Position numbers and translations under genes: made by a program | Notes under the pieces: model-generated | What the model was told of the DNA's origin: nothing | Databases searched by the model: none | The model's input: the letters and a program-made list of their open reading frames with translations, nothing else | Shown: positions 31,601 to 41,826 of the stretch, in pieces | How positions within the stretch are numbered: the stretch's first letter is position 1 | Layout: each line of letters opens with the position of its first letter | Assembly (NCBI RefSeq): GCF_000224145.3 | Contig: NC_020178.2 | Coordinates: forward strand, 330,986-394,985 | Direction: 5' to 3' | Origin: Ciona intestinalis | Taxonomy: Eukaryota > Chordata > Ascidiacea > Phlebobranchia > Cionidae | Length of the DNA: 64,000 nucleotides

Positions 31601-34600
31601 TGCACATAGTATTCATATTTCTTTGTCAAAACATGAAAATACAGGCAAACCATGGACAAATCATAGAGAAATATTTATATATGTTTTGATCAAGTTTTCC
31701 TTAGTTTTGCCAATACATAGTAAAAAACAATTACTTTAGCAGCCTTGTGCTACTTACTTAATGTGTTGTTTACAAAAATATCCCCCGCTAACGCACCGGC
31801 GTTTAATGAAATTCCGTAGTATACAAAACTGTTCACGAACCTGTAACATAAATATAAGTGACATAACATAACTTTATTTTGTCTGTTCGGTTACGGTAAC
31901 GAATGTGTGAATAATATATATATAGTAGGGTAGGGAAGTTATAGGAGACCATTTTATTTATTTTCTCTATTTTCTCGTCCCATTTGGAAGTAAACAAAGA
32001 AAATTTAAATTGTTATTAAACCGTGGTACAACTTACCAGTTAAACATTACTTTTATGGTAATAATGCACGTTCCACGATGTCTAAATAGATCAATTATCG
32101 TGTATTTTCTTTCTGAAGTCCCTTCTTTAGCTTTCTAATGAAAAATATTCGGTTAAAGTATGAATACACCATCTGTGTCTCGTCCCATTTGGTAGTAAAC
32201 AAAGAACATTCAAAGAATTGTAAAACCGTATCCTCACGACTCCAATAGACTGTTGTTAATTGTTTAAAACACGATCAAGATACTTGAATATTATGTGATA
32301 AAGGTGTCCGTTTTTCCCCGCCACCCTACTATTTATATACCTCTTGTTCATCTCCGGCTCGTCTAGCTTCTTCCCAATCTTCATCAGTGATCGTTACTTT
32401 GTTTATCCTTGCCAACAACTTTGTCACCTATACAATATGAATAAATGAATGTGACTTATTTACCCTATATACATAGCGTGGCGGGGCACCTCGCAGCTGT
32501 TATAAGAAACATGTGTTTTGTTTGATATAAACATGCGGTGCATTGATGTGATACGACATGTTTTCATTCTGTTTTACCGTCCCATTTGGTAGTAAACAAA
32601 GAATATTTTTTTCGAATTATATAACCGTATTCTTACGATTTTATTATAGCGTTGTTAATTGTTTGAAACACGATCAGGAAATATGGGATATTATGTGCTA
32701 ACGGTATACATCTTACTCTAACAGTACTATAGATTGGCTTAGGCGTGGCTATAAATTAAGTTACCGAAAACTTTATTGCTAAAGTATGACTGAATGCATA
32801 TATGGTTTAGTATATAAAATGAGTGTTGAGTACCATACACCTCATTCCCGCTTACGAGTCACCATGTATGTAACTTTGCGGGTGATTATTTGTGTGAACA
32901 CACCGTTTATTATTACATAAACGCATATATTACCCACATATGAAACCTGGCTTGTAAACTGTTACCTTAATTCCTTCTTTGTCTTTATTCTTCGTAAATA
33001 ACCAACGTGGCGATTCCGGTACAATGATGGCGAAAAGTAGAAACGGTATACTCAGTAAGGTGCTTACCAACTGAAAATAGAATATACTGCATTTTAATTA
33101 ATGAATGAATGTAACTTGCTTTATCCTCGCGTGGCCGGAGAACGACGTTCTATTTCATATCCCTTGCGGGGTTACGAGTTATCACGAATGTATAACTTTG
33201 TGAGTAACTATATTTTTACATAACATATGAATATGTTTACACTAATTATTATTTAACTCGATAACCGTAAACTTCATAACCGTGTCACGGCCAGTGTAGA
33301 AAAATATCCTCCCCGCAAAAATTGGTCTCAATCGTTCTCACCGGACGTCGCTTCACTTTAAGTAGGATTGGGGAAGATGGGACCCTTTTAGCACATAATA
33401 TCCAGATATTCGATCGTGTTTTAATCAATTAACAACGGTCTATGGGAGTCATAAGGATATGGTTTTATAATTCTTTAAATGTTCTTCGTTTACTATTATA
33501 TGGGATGAGAAAATAGAGTTAAAAGTGTCCCATCTTTCCCCATCCTAGTGTAAATAAGTTCCATTCAACGTGCATACCATGTTATCATGCCAGTTCCTCC
33601 AGTTAAATGCCACACCTGACATTATCATGTATCCTAGTGCGAAGAAAACTTGGTACCCGATGCCAAAGAAAGTGCGCCATTTGTTTCCTACTACTTCAGT
33701 AACTAGACAAAATAAATTGCATTATTAAATGAATGAGTGTAACTTATTTATCCTCGCGTTGCCGGAAAATGACAGTCGTTGTGACACGAATGTTCTATTT
33801 CATACACCTCGTATTCGCTTACTAGTTACCACGTGTATAAGTTAGCGGGTGATTATTTGTTGTGGATTGGCAATTTCGACAACTCCTAAGATACCACTGG
33901 GTTGAAGCAATTGCCGTTGAAAGTCTTGTGCAAGAACGGCCCCCTAAAATATACGCGACGATGGGCTTTAAATGCAAAAAATAGAACAAAATTAGGCATT
34001 TCAATATGCCTGCCAGAAATTTTTCCCATTCATATTAGAATTAGGAACTGTGTTTTTGAAATACTACTTGTATGAGCTGCTTAAACTCATATAATAGCAG
34101 GGTATATGAACTGTAAACAAATGTTAAAACTGTACCTATTGTTGGCAGTCGCATGTTCTAATATTTACCTTCAGGAATACATGTAAATTTTTGCTTTCAA
34201 AATTACAAGAGGTCTTATAATTGTGTATGTGATATATACTGACTGTAAACAAAAGTTCCAATAGTAGTTCCATAACCAAATGCAGCTGTAGCGGTGCGAA
34301 ACGCCATGTACATTTCAACGGACGTTGAATAAGTAACCCCAAACATTGAACCAAGCACCCCAATAAACGTTAGCACCATCGTTGGTTTGCGCCCAAACCT
34401 GTTTTTAAAAATTAATGTCAGTGTTACGTCATAGAGATAAGTTTGATATCATAATGCAGTTAGTTTTTGTAGGTAAACAACAGTTGTGTACTGCTTTAGT
34501 ACGATAATAGGAAATATAGTGGCAATAGCAATAACTGCAGGCAAAAATAACGTTTTTTTTAAATATACTATAATGCCTATCTTACGAGTAGGCTTTTGGG

Positions 34601-37485
34601 CAAAATTTTGGTTTGAAATTATTTATTGAATTAGCTGTGCAAGTCTTTCGGTGTTACAAGAACGGGGCAAAAGTATAAGTTTGGTTGGGACTATATACGG
34701 ACTCTGGTCAGACCAAAAATAATTTTTTACAGTTTCTAGTGGACCAAAATGGCTACACCAACTCAAATTTGTCCCACGCAGTAGAGTCTATATCTAGTTT
34801 AAAATGTGGTAATGGGCCAACTCTGACCTGTTCACCTGTACCCTAGGACCCATGGCGTATACCTCGCCGTAGGACCTTATAACGTATAGTTTTTGAAAAA
34901 TGTTTTTTTCTTACATGTCAGCAAAGTTTCCAAAGAGAATCGAACCTATCATCATACCAGCATAGTAGAGAGACGTGGAGAGGGAACCAAGGTATTTGCG
35001 ATCGCATACTAGATTAAACTAGTAAATGTAATCAATAAATGCATGAATGTAACTTGTTTATCCTCGTGTGGCGGGGCAAAGAAAGTCGTTATAACACAGG
35101 TGTTCTGTTCCATACACCTCGTGTCCGCTTACGAGTTACCAATTTGCGGACATTTTTTTAATGTATGGCTGATAAATTAAACAACCTATTAGTGGCTACC
35201 GGGTTTAAGCGATTTTCGTTAAGTGTCTTGTGAAGTGTAAACTTAAGCTGCCTGTTTAAACATCATAAACAAAATGAAAACAGCATTATTATTGGCATGT
35301 GAAAAGTAAATATAACTTACGCCAAACGACGTAAGCTCTTGGACTTTGATTTGTATTTTGAAATAAGGTTAAGCTACTACAATCACATTGCTTTCAAATA
35401 TTGTCTTTCAAAATCATATTGACTTATCCACGCGCGGTAACAGTATTACACAAATCCCATTTAGCGATTAGTCTGCGTGAAAAATTACATTTCATCAAAA
35501 AAATATGAAAATAAAACATCTAATTTAAAAACTGTTGTATAGCAGTGTGTAATACTTCACAATGCAAAAATGTATAAGCATGAAAAATGTTGTAGTAAAA
35601 AATATTTTTTACATAATTATAACCGTATCTTCACTGCTCTAAAAATCGTTGTTAATTGTAAAAACACGATATGTTAGCGGTATTTCTTACCCAACGGTAT
35701 TATAAGTTACGCCATGGCTCCTCATGCGCACCATACATGGCGACTTTACAGTTTACATGTCACAAATATACGCTTACGAGTTAGTAAATATATCGTTAAT
35801 GGGTTAAGTTAAGATACTATATGTTACCTACCTCAGTGACCACGGTCTCTGTGAACATTGCTTTATCATAATAATATCCTTTATCGCATACGACTACCGG
35901 GTAAGATTGATTGACGCATGTCAGGTCTCCATTACATGCATTCAAGTCGTACCCGTACCTACGTCATAATTTATTACGTCCTTATTTGATTACGTCACAC
36001 ATGGGAAAAGTTTGGTGTGATGAATGTACTTATCTACGTCAAAATGAATTATGTCATAGTTGTTTACGTCACACTTGATTACATATTAGTTAATTACGTC
36101 ACATATGGGCAAAACTCCATTTTAGGTTAAAGTTAATTACGTCATAGTAAATTACGTCATATTTTATTACGTCATATAGTTGAATACGTCACACATGTGT
36201 AAAATTAGATTTTATATAGCTATACACTTGCCTGCTACATGTATCGTATGCTAGTTTAGTAGCATCGTATGGTGTCGTGTAGTTTAAAATATCTGGTTCT
36301 GTAAGGTTAGGGTAAGCTGTAGCGTTGTCTAACGGTGGTACGTTGCATCTGTAAATATGAGATTTACACTAAGTATATATGCCAGAAAAGGGTAACGTTT
36401 TTGGACTGATTTCTAGACTGTAGTAGAGTGGGAGAAGATAGGACACCTTTAGCACATAATATCCAAATTTCCTGATCGTGTTTTAAACAATTAACAACGG
36501 TCCACGGGCATAAAAAAGTTGGGTAATTTTCCGTTGCTAATCCAAAGTCCAAATTACATAAAGCGCCAAACGTGTGTTTGCTCTAATGCGTATTCTGCAA
36601 ACTTTGAATTACTATACAATGCAATATAAGATAACCTTTTAATAAGGCCGTAATTAATATGCTGTTGAATAAATGAATCAATAAATGTATTTAATTATTT
36701 TGGGGTGGCGGGGCAACGACAGTCGTTATAACACGAGTGTTCTGTTTTATTCATCAGCCCCGTGCCCGCTTACGAGTTACCGAATATAACTTTGTATGTG
36801 ACTCAATGAATGAAACTTGCTTTTTCCTCGCTTGATGACGGTGCACAACAGTCGTTATAACACAGATGTTCTGTTTCATACACCTCGCGCCAAGTTTACT
36901 CAATTCAATTTCTTCAAACCAGAGTTTTTTTTATAGGTTGTTTAATTTACCAGACATAGGAAAATCAGTTACTCACGAAGTTATACAAACTCGGTAACTG
37001 GTAAGCGGGTATAAGGTGTGAAACAAAACACCCATATTTACGACTGTCGTTGCTTGCCACGCAAAGATCAACAAGTTACATTCATTCATTCATTCATTCA
37101 TTCATTCATAACTTATAAGCTGGTACAATGTGCATGGAAACAGAACACCCGTGTTATAACGACTGATGTCGTTCCCTGCCACGCAAGGATAAACAATTAA
37201 GTTAGATACATTCATTTATTCATAACTTAAAAGCTGGTATACAATGTGTATGGAAACAGAACGCCCGTGTTATAACAACTACCGTTGCCTGCCACACAAT
37301 TTTAACAAGTTACATTCATTTATTCAAACTTAATTTCACCTTGAGTCTGGTATATAGGCAATAAACACAGTAGCTAACGCATTAAATCCGCCCGGAACGT
37401 TAAAATACCCAAGCAGAACAAATATGATAACTTGTGAGAGTCCAGCCCCGCCTAAACGATTTAAAAGAACGTCGAATTGTATCAT
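28621..37485 (-). CDS. SLC22-type organic cation/anion/carnitine transporter
   Basis: Major facilitator with about 12 membrane helices in the plasma membrane, moving organic ions or zwitterions; substrate not predictable. Exons, 5' to 3': 37485-37340, 36348-36232, 35958-35828, 35008-34915, 34398-34244, 33702-33578, 33070-32966, 32427-32341, 32134-32037, 31840-31758, 31329-31180, 30653-30545, 30182-30064, 29359-29230, 28717-28621 (stop TAA), total 581 residues, the family's usual size. Landmarks: N-terminal FDVLLNRLGG; a large loop after helix 1 with four N-glycosylation sequons (NAT, NLT, NYT, NQS) and paired Cys; the end-of-loop VTE-VVCDR; FGRKP after helix 2; NKWRTFFGI; VPESPRWL; YTIIDLFR; DRIGRR; ELYPTVVR; FPETNGHKM near the C-terminus. 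Intron 2 uses a GC donor. The start has an acceptor-like TTTGGCAG 5 nt upstream. Confidence 0.93.
28730..28902. mobile_element. MITE truncated at right, SLC22 last intron
   Basis: Type-2 left end TAGTACTGTGGGGTAAGATG starts 13 nt from the acceptor of the last exon. The right terminal repeat is lost and replaced by ~98-bp repeat sequence. Confidence 0.75.
28905..29165. repeat. ~98-bp repeat copies, diverged, SLC22 last intron
   Basis: AACCTCACCCATACAGAATA, GTGCCAACTCTGGCCCAAAT and GGACCTCACCCGTATATAAT are unit pieces in scrambled spacing. Confidence 0.6.
29408..29603. mobile_element. Full-length MITE, type-1, SLC22 intron 13
   Basis: GTAGTAGGGTGGGAGAAGAT to CGTTTTCCCCCACCCTACTA. Confidence 0.82.
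29755..29960 (+). mobile_element. SINE copy, SLC22 intron 13
   Basis: Body TATGTGTGTCTTTGGGTAAG, then GGCAAGTGGTGTATGAAGCA, then CGCGACGCGAGAATATAGAA. The ATTC tail is lost; antisense to the gene. Confidence 0.7.
30320..30452 (+). mobile_element. SINE 3' half, SLC22 intron 12
   Basis: TAACTCGTAAGCGGATAAGA to CCTTCATTCATTCACTCA. Confidence 0.73.
30712..30872 (+). mobile_element. Two partial SINE 3' halves, SLC22 intron 11
   Basis: AACGACCGTCGTTGCCCCGC with an ATTCATTTATTTATTC tail, then GCTGACACGAGGTGTACGAA. The second runs into the MITE at 30875. Confidence 0.7.
30875..31074. mobile_element. Full-length MITE, SLC22 intron 11
   Basis: TATAGTAAGGTGGGGGAAGT to TCATTTTCCTCCATTCTACT. It lies between two SINE halves and possibly split one. 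Confidence 0.77.
31078..31172 (+). mobile_element. SINE 3' half, SLC22 intron 11
   Basis: GGTCGTAAGCGGGCACGAGG to AAGTTGCATTCAT; its tail is 8 nt from the donor of exon 11 (exon end 31180). Confidence 0.73.
31343..31570 (-). mobile_element. SINE copy, SLC22 intron 10
   Basis: Sense to the gene. The GATAAATGAATG tail starts about 14 nt from the acceptor of exon 11. The body reaches CCGTCAAGTGTCTTTGCC before a MITE fragment (31570-31610). Confidence 0.75.
31919..32030. mobile_element. MITE left half, SLC22 intron 9
   Basis: TATAGTAGGGTAGGGAAGTT to AATTGTTATTAAACCGT, ending 7 nt from the donor of exon 9. Confidence 0.75.
32178..32336. mobile_element. MITE right part, filling SLC22 intron 8
   Basis: Starts inside the interior (TCGTCCCATTTGGTAGTAAA) and ends TTTCCCCGCCACCCTACTAT, about 4 nt from the donor of exon 8. 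It makes up about three quarters of the 206-bp intron. Confidence 0.78.
32439..32545 (-). mobile_element. SINE 3' half, SLC22 intron 7
   Basis: The GAATAAATGAATG tail is about 12 nt from the exon 8 acceptor; sense orientation. Confidence 0.73.
32556..32730. mobile_element. MITE lacking left end, SLC22 intron 7
   Basis: Interior from CATTCTGTTTTACCGTCCCA to the type-2 right end ATCTTACTCTAACAGTACTA. Confidence 0.72.
32815..32895 (-). mobile_element. SINE fragment, SLC22 intron 7
   Basis: ACACCTCATTCCCGCTTACG to GTAACTTTGCGGGTGATTAT only. Confidence 0.6.
33101..33215 (-). mobile_element. SINE 3' half, SLC22 intron 6
   Basis: ATGAATGAATGTAACTTGCT to GTGAGTAACTA. Its tail lies 31 nt from the exon 7 acceptor; sense orientation. 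Confidence 0.72.
33360..33550. mobile_element. Full-length MITE, type-1, SLC22 intron 6
   Basis: AAGTAGGATTGGGGAAGATG to CATCTTTCCCCATCCTAGTG. Confidence 0.8.
33727..33935 (-). mobile_element. SINE copy, SLC22 intron 5
   Basis: The AAATGAATGAGTG tail is about 25 nt from the exon 6 acceptor, sense. The body ends at AAAGTCTTGTGCAAGAACG. Confidence 0.74.
34805..34885. repeat. ~98-bp repeat, single copy, SLC22 intron 4
   Basis: GGTAATGGGCCAACTCTGAC and CCTCGCCGTAGGACCTTATA. Confidence 0.65.
35035..35235 (-). mobile_element. SINE copy, SLC22 intron 3
   Basis: The GCATGAATGTAAC tail lies about 33 nt from the exon 4 acceptor, sense. The body extends to TTCGTTAAGTGTCTTG. Confidence 0.75.
35590..35705. 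mobile_element. Degenerate MITE half, SLC22 intron 3
   Basis: CATAATTATAACCGTATCTT through GTTGTTAATTG to GGTATTTCTTACCCAACGGT. Confidence 0.55.
35958..36195. promoter_or_regulatory. Cluster of TACGTCA sites, SLC22 intron 2
   Basis: About ten TACGTC(A) motifs, mostly TTACGTCA or TACGTCACA, occur within 240 bp, nearly all in the same orientation. These resemble CREB/ATF-type half or hybrid sites. The cluster might equally be an old degenerate simple repeat (unit roughly TTACGTCATANN). Function is not shown. Confidence 0.4.
36420..36505. mobile_element. MITE left half, SLC22 intron 1
   Basis: TGTAGTAGAGTGGGAGAAGA to TTAACAACGGTCCACGGGC, then cut off. Confidence 0.7.
36665..36905 (-). mobile_element. 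Two SINE 3' halves in tandem, SLC22 intron 1
   Basis: CGGGGCAACGACAGTCGTTA at 36709 and a second CAACAGTCGTTATAACACAG at 36845, each with a GAATGAA-type start. Confidence 0.72.
36965..37328 (+). mobile_element. Three SINE 3' halves in tandem, SLC22 intron 1
   Basis: Three GGTGTG/TGTGCATGGAAACAG/TGTGTATGGAAACAG cores, each followed by its own tail. The first tail is an (ATTC)n run of at least seven units at 37080. The last tail ends about 10 nt from the donor of coding exon 1. Antisense to the gene. Confidence 0.78.
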
Positions 37486-37530
37486 ATTGTCTGCCAAAGT
37501 AAGAATGACATAAATTATTTTAACATAATG

Positions 37531-37728
37531 TATAGTAGGGTGGGGAAAGATGGGACACCTTCAGCACATAATATTCAGATATCCTGATTGTATTTTAAAC
37601 AATTAACAACGGTCTATGGAAGCCGGGAAGATATAGATTTATAAATGTTTGATTGTTCATTGTTAACTGCTAAATGGGACGAGAAAACAGTGTTAAAGTG
37701 TGTCCCATCTTCCCCCACCCTACTGTAT
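37531..37728. mobile_element. Full-length MITE, type-1, just upstream of SLC22 start
   Basis: TATAGTAGGGTGGGGAAAGA to CATCTTCCCCCACCCTACTG; its near end is 46 nt from the start codon. Confidence 0.82.
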
Positions 37729-38383
37729 ATATATATATAGTATATAGAAGGTTATATTAATAAAAACAGCGAAGATAATTGAATAAGTATAGAAAACGAC
37801 AATCGTTAAACACGCCTTTGGGTGTAAAAACTACTTTCGTACAGTTAGGTCCCATTTTATAAGGGGGAGCGGTCCTACAGCGAGGCGCGTCGTGGAATAA
37901 GTTTAACTAATTATTGCTAAATCTTGCTGTAAAACTGTATATTAAACTCATAAAATTTCTTTCTTACTTTTTGTTTGAAACTAGTTACGTCTAACGCTTA
38001 AACTAAGAACCAGTTTGGTCTTAGCATATTGCCGCTCGGTCAGAAAATGCTCATATAGCCAAATACATAAATGGTCTCTGCGTAGCTGTATAAATACTGT
38101 TTTCAGTCTTGCCGCTGTGCACAAAAACGCCCGAAAATTCGCTCTATTTTCAACATAAGCCAGACTACACAATGGGAACTTTAAAGTGATTTTCCGCAAG
38201 CTGTCAGATTTTATTTACTAAATGTTTTAAGGCATGTTTGCATTTGTATTTGCAATCTTAGGGCACGGTGTTTGTCCTTAAACAATGACAGGTCAGTACA
38301 GTGAAGACTGTAAATTACTTGTCTAAACGCGAATTGACCTATAATTAATCATTTAACAGCGTTGCAAAAGTATTTGTTTTTTG

Positions 38384-38552
38384 TGGGGGGGGGGGGGGAG
38401 ATGGACACCTCTAGCAAATAATATAAAAATATCCTGATCGTGTTCTCGTGAGGATGCGGTTTTTAACTGTTTTTAATATTTTCTGTTTACTACCAATTGG
38501 GAGGAAAAAAATAAAATGGAAAGGTGTCCCATATTCCCCCGCTCTACTATAT
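38384..38552. mobile_element. MITE with poly-G left end
   Basis: The left end is replaced by an uninterrupted G run (14-15 bases) before GAGATGGACACCTCTAGC. The right end CATATTCCCCCGCTCTACTA is intact. The internal GTCTATGGGAGT part is deleted. Confidence 0.72.
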
Positions 38553-39307
38553 CTAACGTTTTATTTTACGAAATTATGGCAATTTATACGAGATAAAAAC
38601 GACTTTGTACTAAAAAACTTTAAAAGTAAATTCACAAAACTAGTTAAAGGTATAATAATGGTATGCAGGGCGTTTTTAATGCGAAACGCAGTAAAGAAGC
38701 TTAATTAAAAGTTTAAACAGCGTTCTGGCATAGCTGCGAGACACTTTAAACACAGATTTTATCAAATGCTATCTTTTTTACCAAATAAACGCAAAAAATC
38801 AAAATCTAGGAACTTAAGTTCAGCACTATTTTTATGCTAGTGAATTACTGAAAAATGAAAAAAAAGCTTTTAAACCTTAATAGCAACTTGGAAACTATAA
38901 AACTTCAAAGAATAACAACTTGAACTTGAAAACATATAAAACTTAAAAGCAATTTGCTAAAATCTATTTACAGATTAAATAAAAAGAGTCACTTCTAAAT
39001 ACAGAAGCCCGGTAGTCATGCATAAAAGCAGCCGAAATCTTTTCAAGTCGACTTCTAAGTGTATTATTCAGAGTCCAAAACACACAAGGTGATAAATGGT
39101 GTCAATACTGCCGTTTTACTGTGGCGTTTGCTGTTTAGTTTACGTAATTATGCAAACTTGAACTACCATTCAATGCAGTTTAGGATAACCTTTTAAGGGT
39201 GCCTTATATAAAGTGCGGCTGTATTTCACACAATAGTGTACTTCATGGATGTTTGGTTTAAACAAGGGTAATGGTTTTTATAGTGTAACTGTCGACGTTA
39301 TAATTTG

Positions 39308-39548
39308 TAGCGCGCCCGCCTCTAACCCAGGGGAGCAAGGCTTGTCGCTGCTATAACATTGTGGGCGTATGTGCCCAAGCTATCAGCCATACATATACCA
39401 AAATCTTCAAAAATATTCACCCACAAAGTTATACATACGTGGCAACTAGTACGCAGGCATAAGGTGTACGAAACAGGACTTTCGTGTTATAACGACGAGT
39501 GTCGTTGCCCCACCACGCGAGGATAAAGCAAGTTACATTCATTCTTTC
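39308..39548 (+). mobile_element. SINE copy, near full length
   Basis: Head remnant GTAGCGCGCCCGCCTCTAAC, body TTGTGGGCGTATGTGCCC, tail AAGTTACATTCATTCTTTCA. Confidence 0.75.
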
Positions 39549-40166
39549 ATTGAAGTTTTCTGCTTCTGTTCCGTTTCACTTAACTTCAATGTTCCAGTTA
39601 TGTTTGGACCGTTTACAATGTGAGGTTATGATTTTATTTTACATAAAAATGGTATCTTCGAAAAATATAACGCTGCAAGGTAAAATGTAATTTAGGGTAC
39701 TGTAATTTCATGTTTTATATTATAGTAGAGTGGGGGAAGATGGTCCATCATCTTTTCATCTTATTTTCTCATCCAATTTGGTAGTAAACAAAGAACACTC
39801 AAAGCATTAAAAAAAACGCATTCCCAGGAATTCCATAGACCGTTGTTAATAACTCAAAACACTCTGGTTATTTGGAAATTTCACTTAAATTCGTATCGCA
39901 TGATGATGTAACTTGTTTATCCTCGCATTTTTGGTTTACAAACAAAAAAGTAAAATAAAAGGTAGGTCTTTGCATTTTCTATGTAATAGCGCTTGGCCAA
40001 TGCATTTAACTTGTTAGTAACCGTCTAAAATCCATTATACAGTCGAAAAACGACTGCATTACTCCCCGAAATGCATTTTTTAACCGGTATCACTAGTCGT
40101 TGCTAGAACAGCTAGAAAAAAGCGTTCCAATACAGTGCACACGTGTGTAGGCCCCATGCGCGACGT

Positions 40167-40680
40167 ATGTCTACGTTTAGTATTAAGATAAGCACGGCGT
40201 TAGCAGCTGCTTTTCGTTTACAACAGCTCCAAAAAGTGCTTTTACCTGTGGCAACAACGTCAATTAGAAATCTACACAGACATAGCACCATGACTTATCA
40301 ACTTGAAGAGAGAGGGACACCTAATACTTTAGATTACAGAATCTATTATAGTACGTATATTATGCATAGGCTACACTAAGGGTATATATGTATCGGGACA
40401 TAGCGTAAATTAACATTAATTTCGGGTAGTGTATATTACTTTTTTATTGTTTATGTATGATATGTCTATTATTTATTGAAAGAATACAACCATTTTCTAC
40501 ATTAAACTATAACAAAATGCTCTTTTCTGCTATTTTTTTCCATAATACACAATTATCAATTTTGGTGTGTATATATATATATACTATCTACTATTCTACT
40601 AATATTGTTTTCTTGTAGAAAAAGATGGAGTGGCAGTTTCACCATTTCATGATATACCTTGGAAATCTAGCACTTCACCA
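40167..40680 (+). other. Extra copy of pyrophosphatase exons 1-2 (likely second haplotype)
   Basis: Exons 40167-40350 and 40619-40680 repeat the sequence at 41279-41462 and 41721-41782 with only point and short indel differences. One residue differs (Thr versus Ser after the internal Met). The doubled block runs from about 40101 to the 50-N gap. Such a doubling at a gap fits uncollapsed alleles better than a genuine local duplication, though the latter is possible. Confidence 0.8.
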
Positions 40681-40807
40681 GTATGTATAAATTATTTATT
40701 TATATATATATATATATAATATATACATGTATATATATTATATGTGGGTGTGTGTTTTGTACATGGGTATTTTATTGAAAATGATAATGTCATATTGTAA
40801 TTGCAGG

Positions 40808-40978
40808 TGTGTGTATGTTTGGTGTATAAGAAGACACCTGTGTTATAACTCGACAGTGAGCATGAGGTGTATGAATACACCATGTGTGTCTGGTGTATAA
40901 GAAGACACCCATGTAATAACTCAATAGTGAGCATAAGGTGTATGAATACACCATGTTTGTCTGGTGTATAAAAAATAC
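40808..40978. repeat. 71-bp minisatellite before the gap
   Basis: About 2.4 units (GTGTATAAGAAGACACCTGT, ACAGTGAGCATGAGGTGTAT) run into the N gap, which probably caused the assembly break. A (TA)n run precedes it at about 40700. Confidence 0.85.
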
Positions 40979-41028
40979 NNNNNNNNNNNNNNNNNNNNNN
41001 NNNNNNNNNNNNNNNNNNNNNNNNNNNN
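40979..41028. other. Assembly gap, 50 N
   Basis: Exactly 50 undetermined bases; a fixed placeholder length, so the true distance is unknown. Confidence 0.99.
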
Positions 41029-41278
41029 TTATTTGGAGATATATTTAAATATATGGTATATTAGTTGATAAAATTTGCACAAAATGTGGAAAACATTATT
41101 GCAAATGATATGAAATAAATATCTGATTAAATAATGCATAAATTAATCCGTAAACGCCGAAAGTTGTTTGTCACGTGGTCTTCAGTTTCCTATCTATATG
41201 TTTAGGTATCTATGCTAGAACAGCTAGAAAAAAGCGTTCCAATACAGTGCACACGTGTGTAGGCCCCATGCGCGACGT

Positions 41279-41793
41279 ATGTCTACGTTTAGTATCAAGA
41301 TAAGCACGGCGTTAGCAGCTGCTTTTCGTTTACAACAGCTCCAAAAAGTGCTTTTACCTGTGGCAACAACGTCAATTAGAAATCTACACAGACATAGCAC
41401 CATGTCTTATCAACTTGAAGAGAGAGGGACACCTAATACTTTAGATTACAGAATCTATTATAGTACGTATATTATGCATAGGCTACACTAAGGGTATATA
41501 TGTATCGGGACATAGCGTAAATTAACATTAATTTCGGGTAGTGTATATTACTTTTTTATTGTTTATGTATGATATGTCTATTATTTATTGAAAGAATACA
41601 ACCATTTTCTACATTAAACTATAACAAAATGCTCTTTTCTGCTATTTTTTTCCATAATACACAATTATCAATTTTGGTGTGTATATATATGTACTATCTA
41701 CTAATATTGTTTTCTTGTAGAAAAAGATGGAGTGGCAGTTTCACCATTTCATGATATACCTTGGAAATCTAGCACTTCACCAGTATGTATAAA

Positions 41794-41826
<33 letters not shown>

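Larger units (their letters stand above)
37486..40166. other. Intergenic region between SLC22 and pyrophosphatase (divergent)
   Basis: Contains two MITEs (37531-37728, 38384-38552), a half MITE (about 39720-39875) and one SINE (39308-39548). The stretches 37730-38380 and 38553-39300 hold no gene or repeat that I recognise. Short open frames at 37981-38199 and 38448-38708 lack codon or homology support. Confidence 0.55.

Noticed and set aside
37981..38199. 72-codon minus-strand frame upstream of SLC22
   Set aside because: No splice signals linking it to the transporter, no recognisable domain.
40167..41782. A second pyrophosphatase gene
   Set aside because: Only exons 1-2 and their introns are doubled, next to an N gap; an allelic artefact is the simpler reading.
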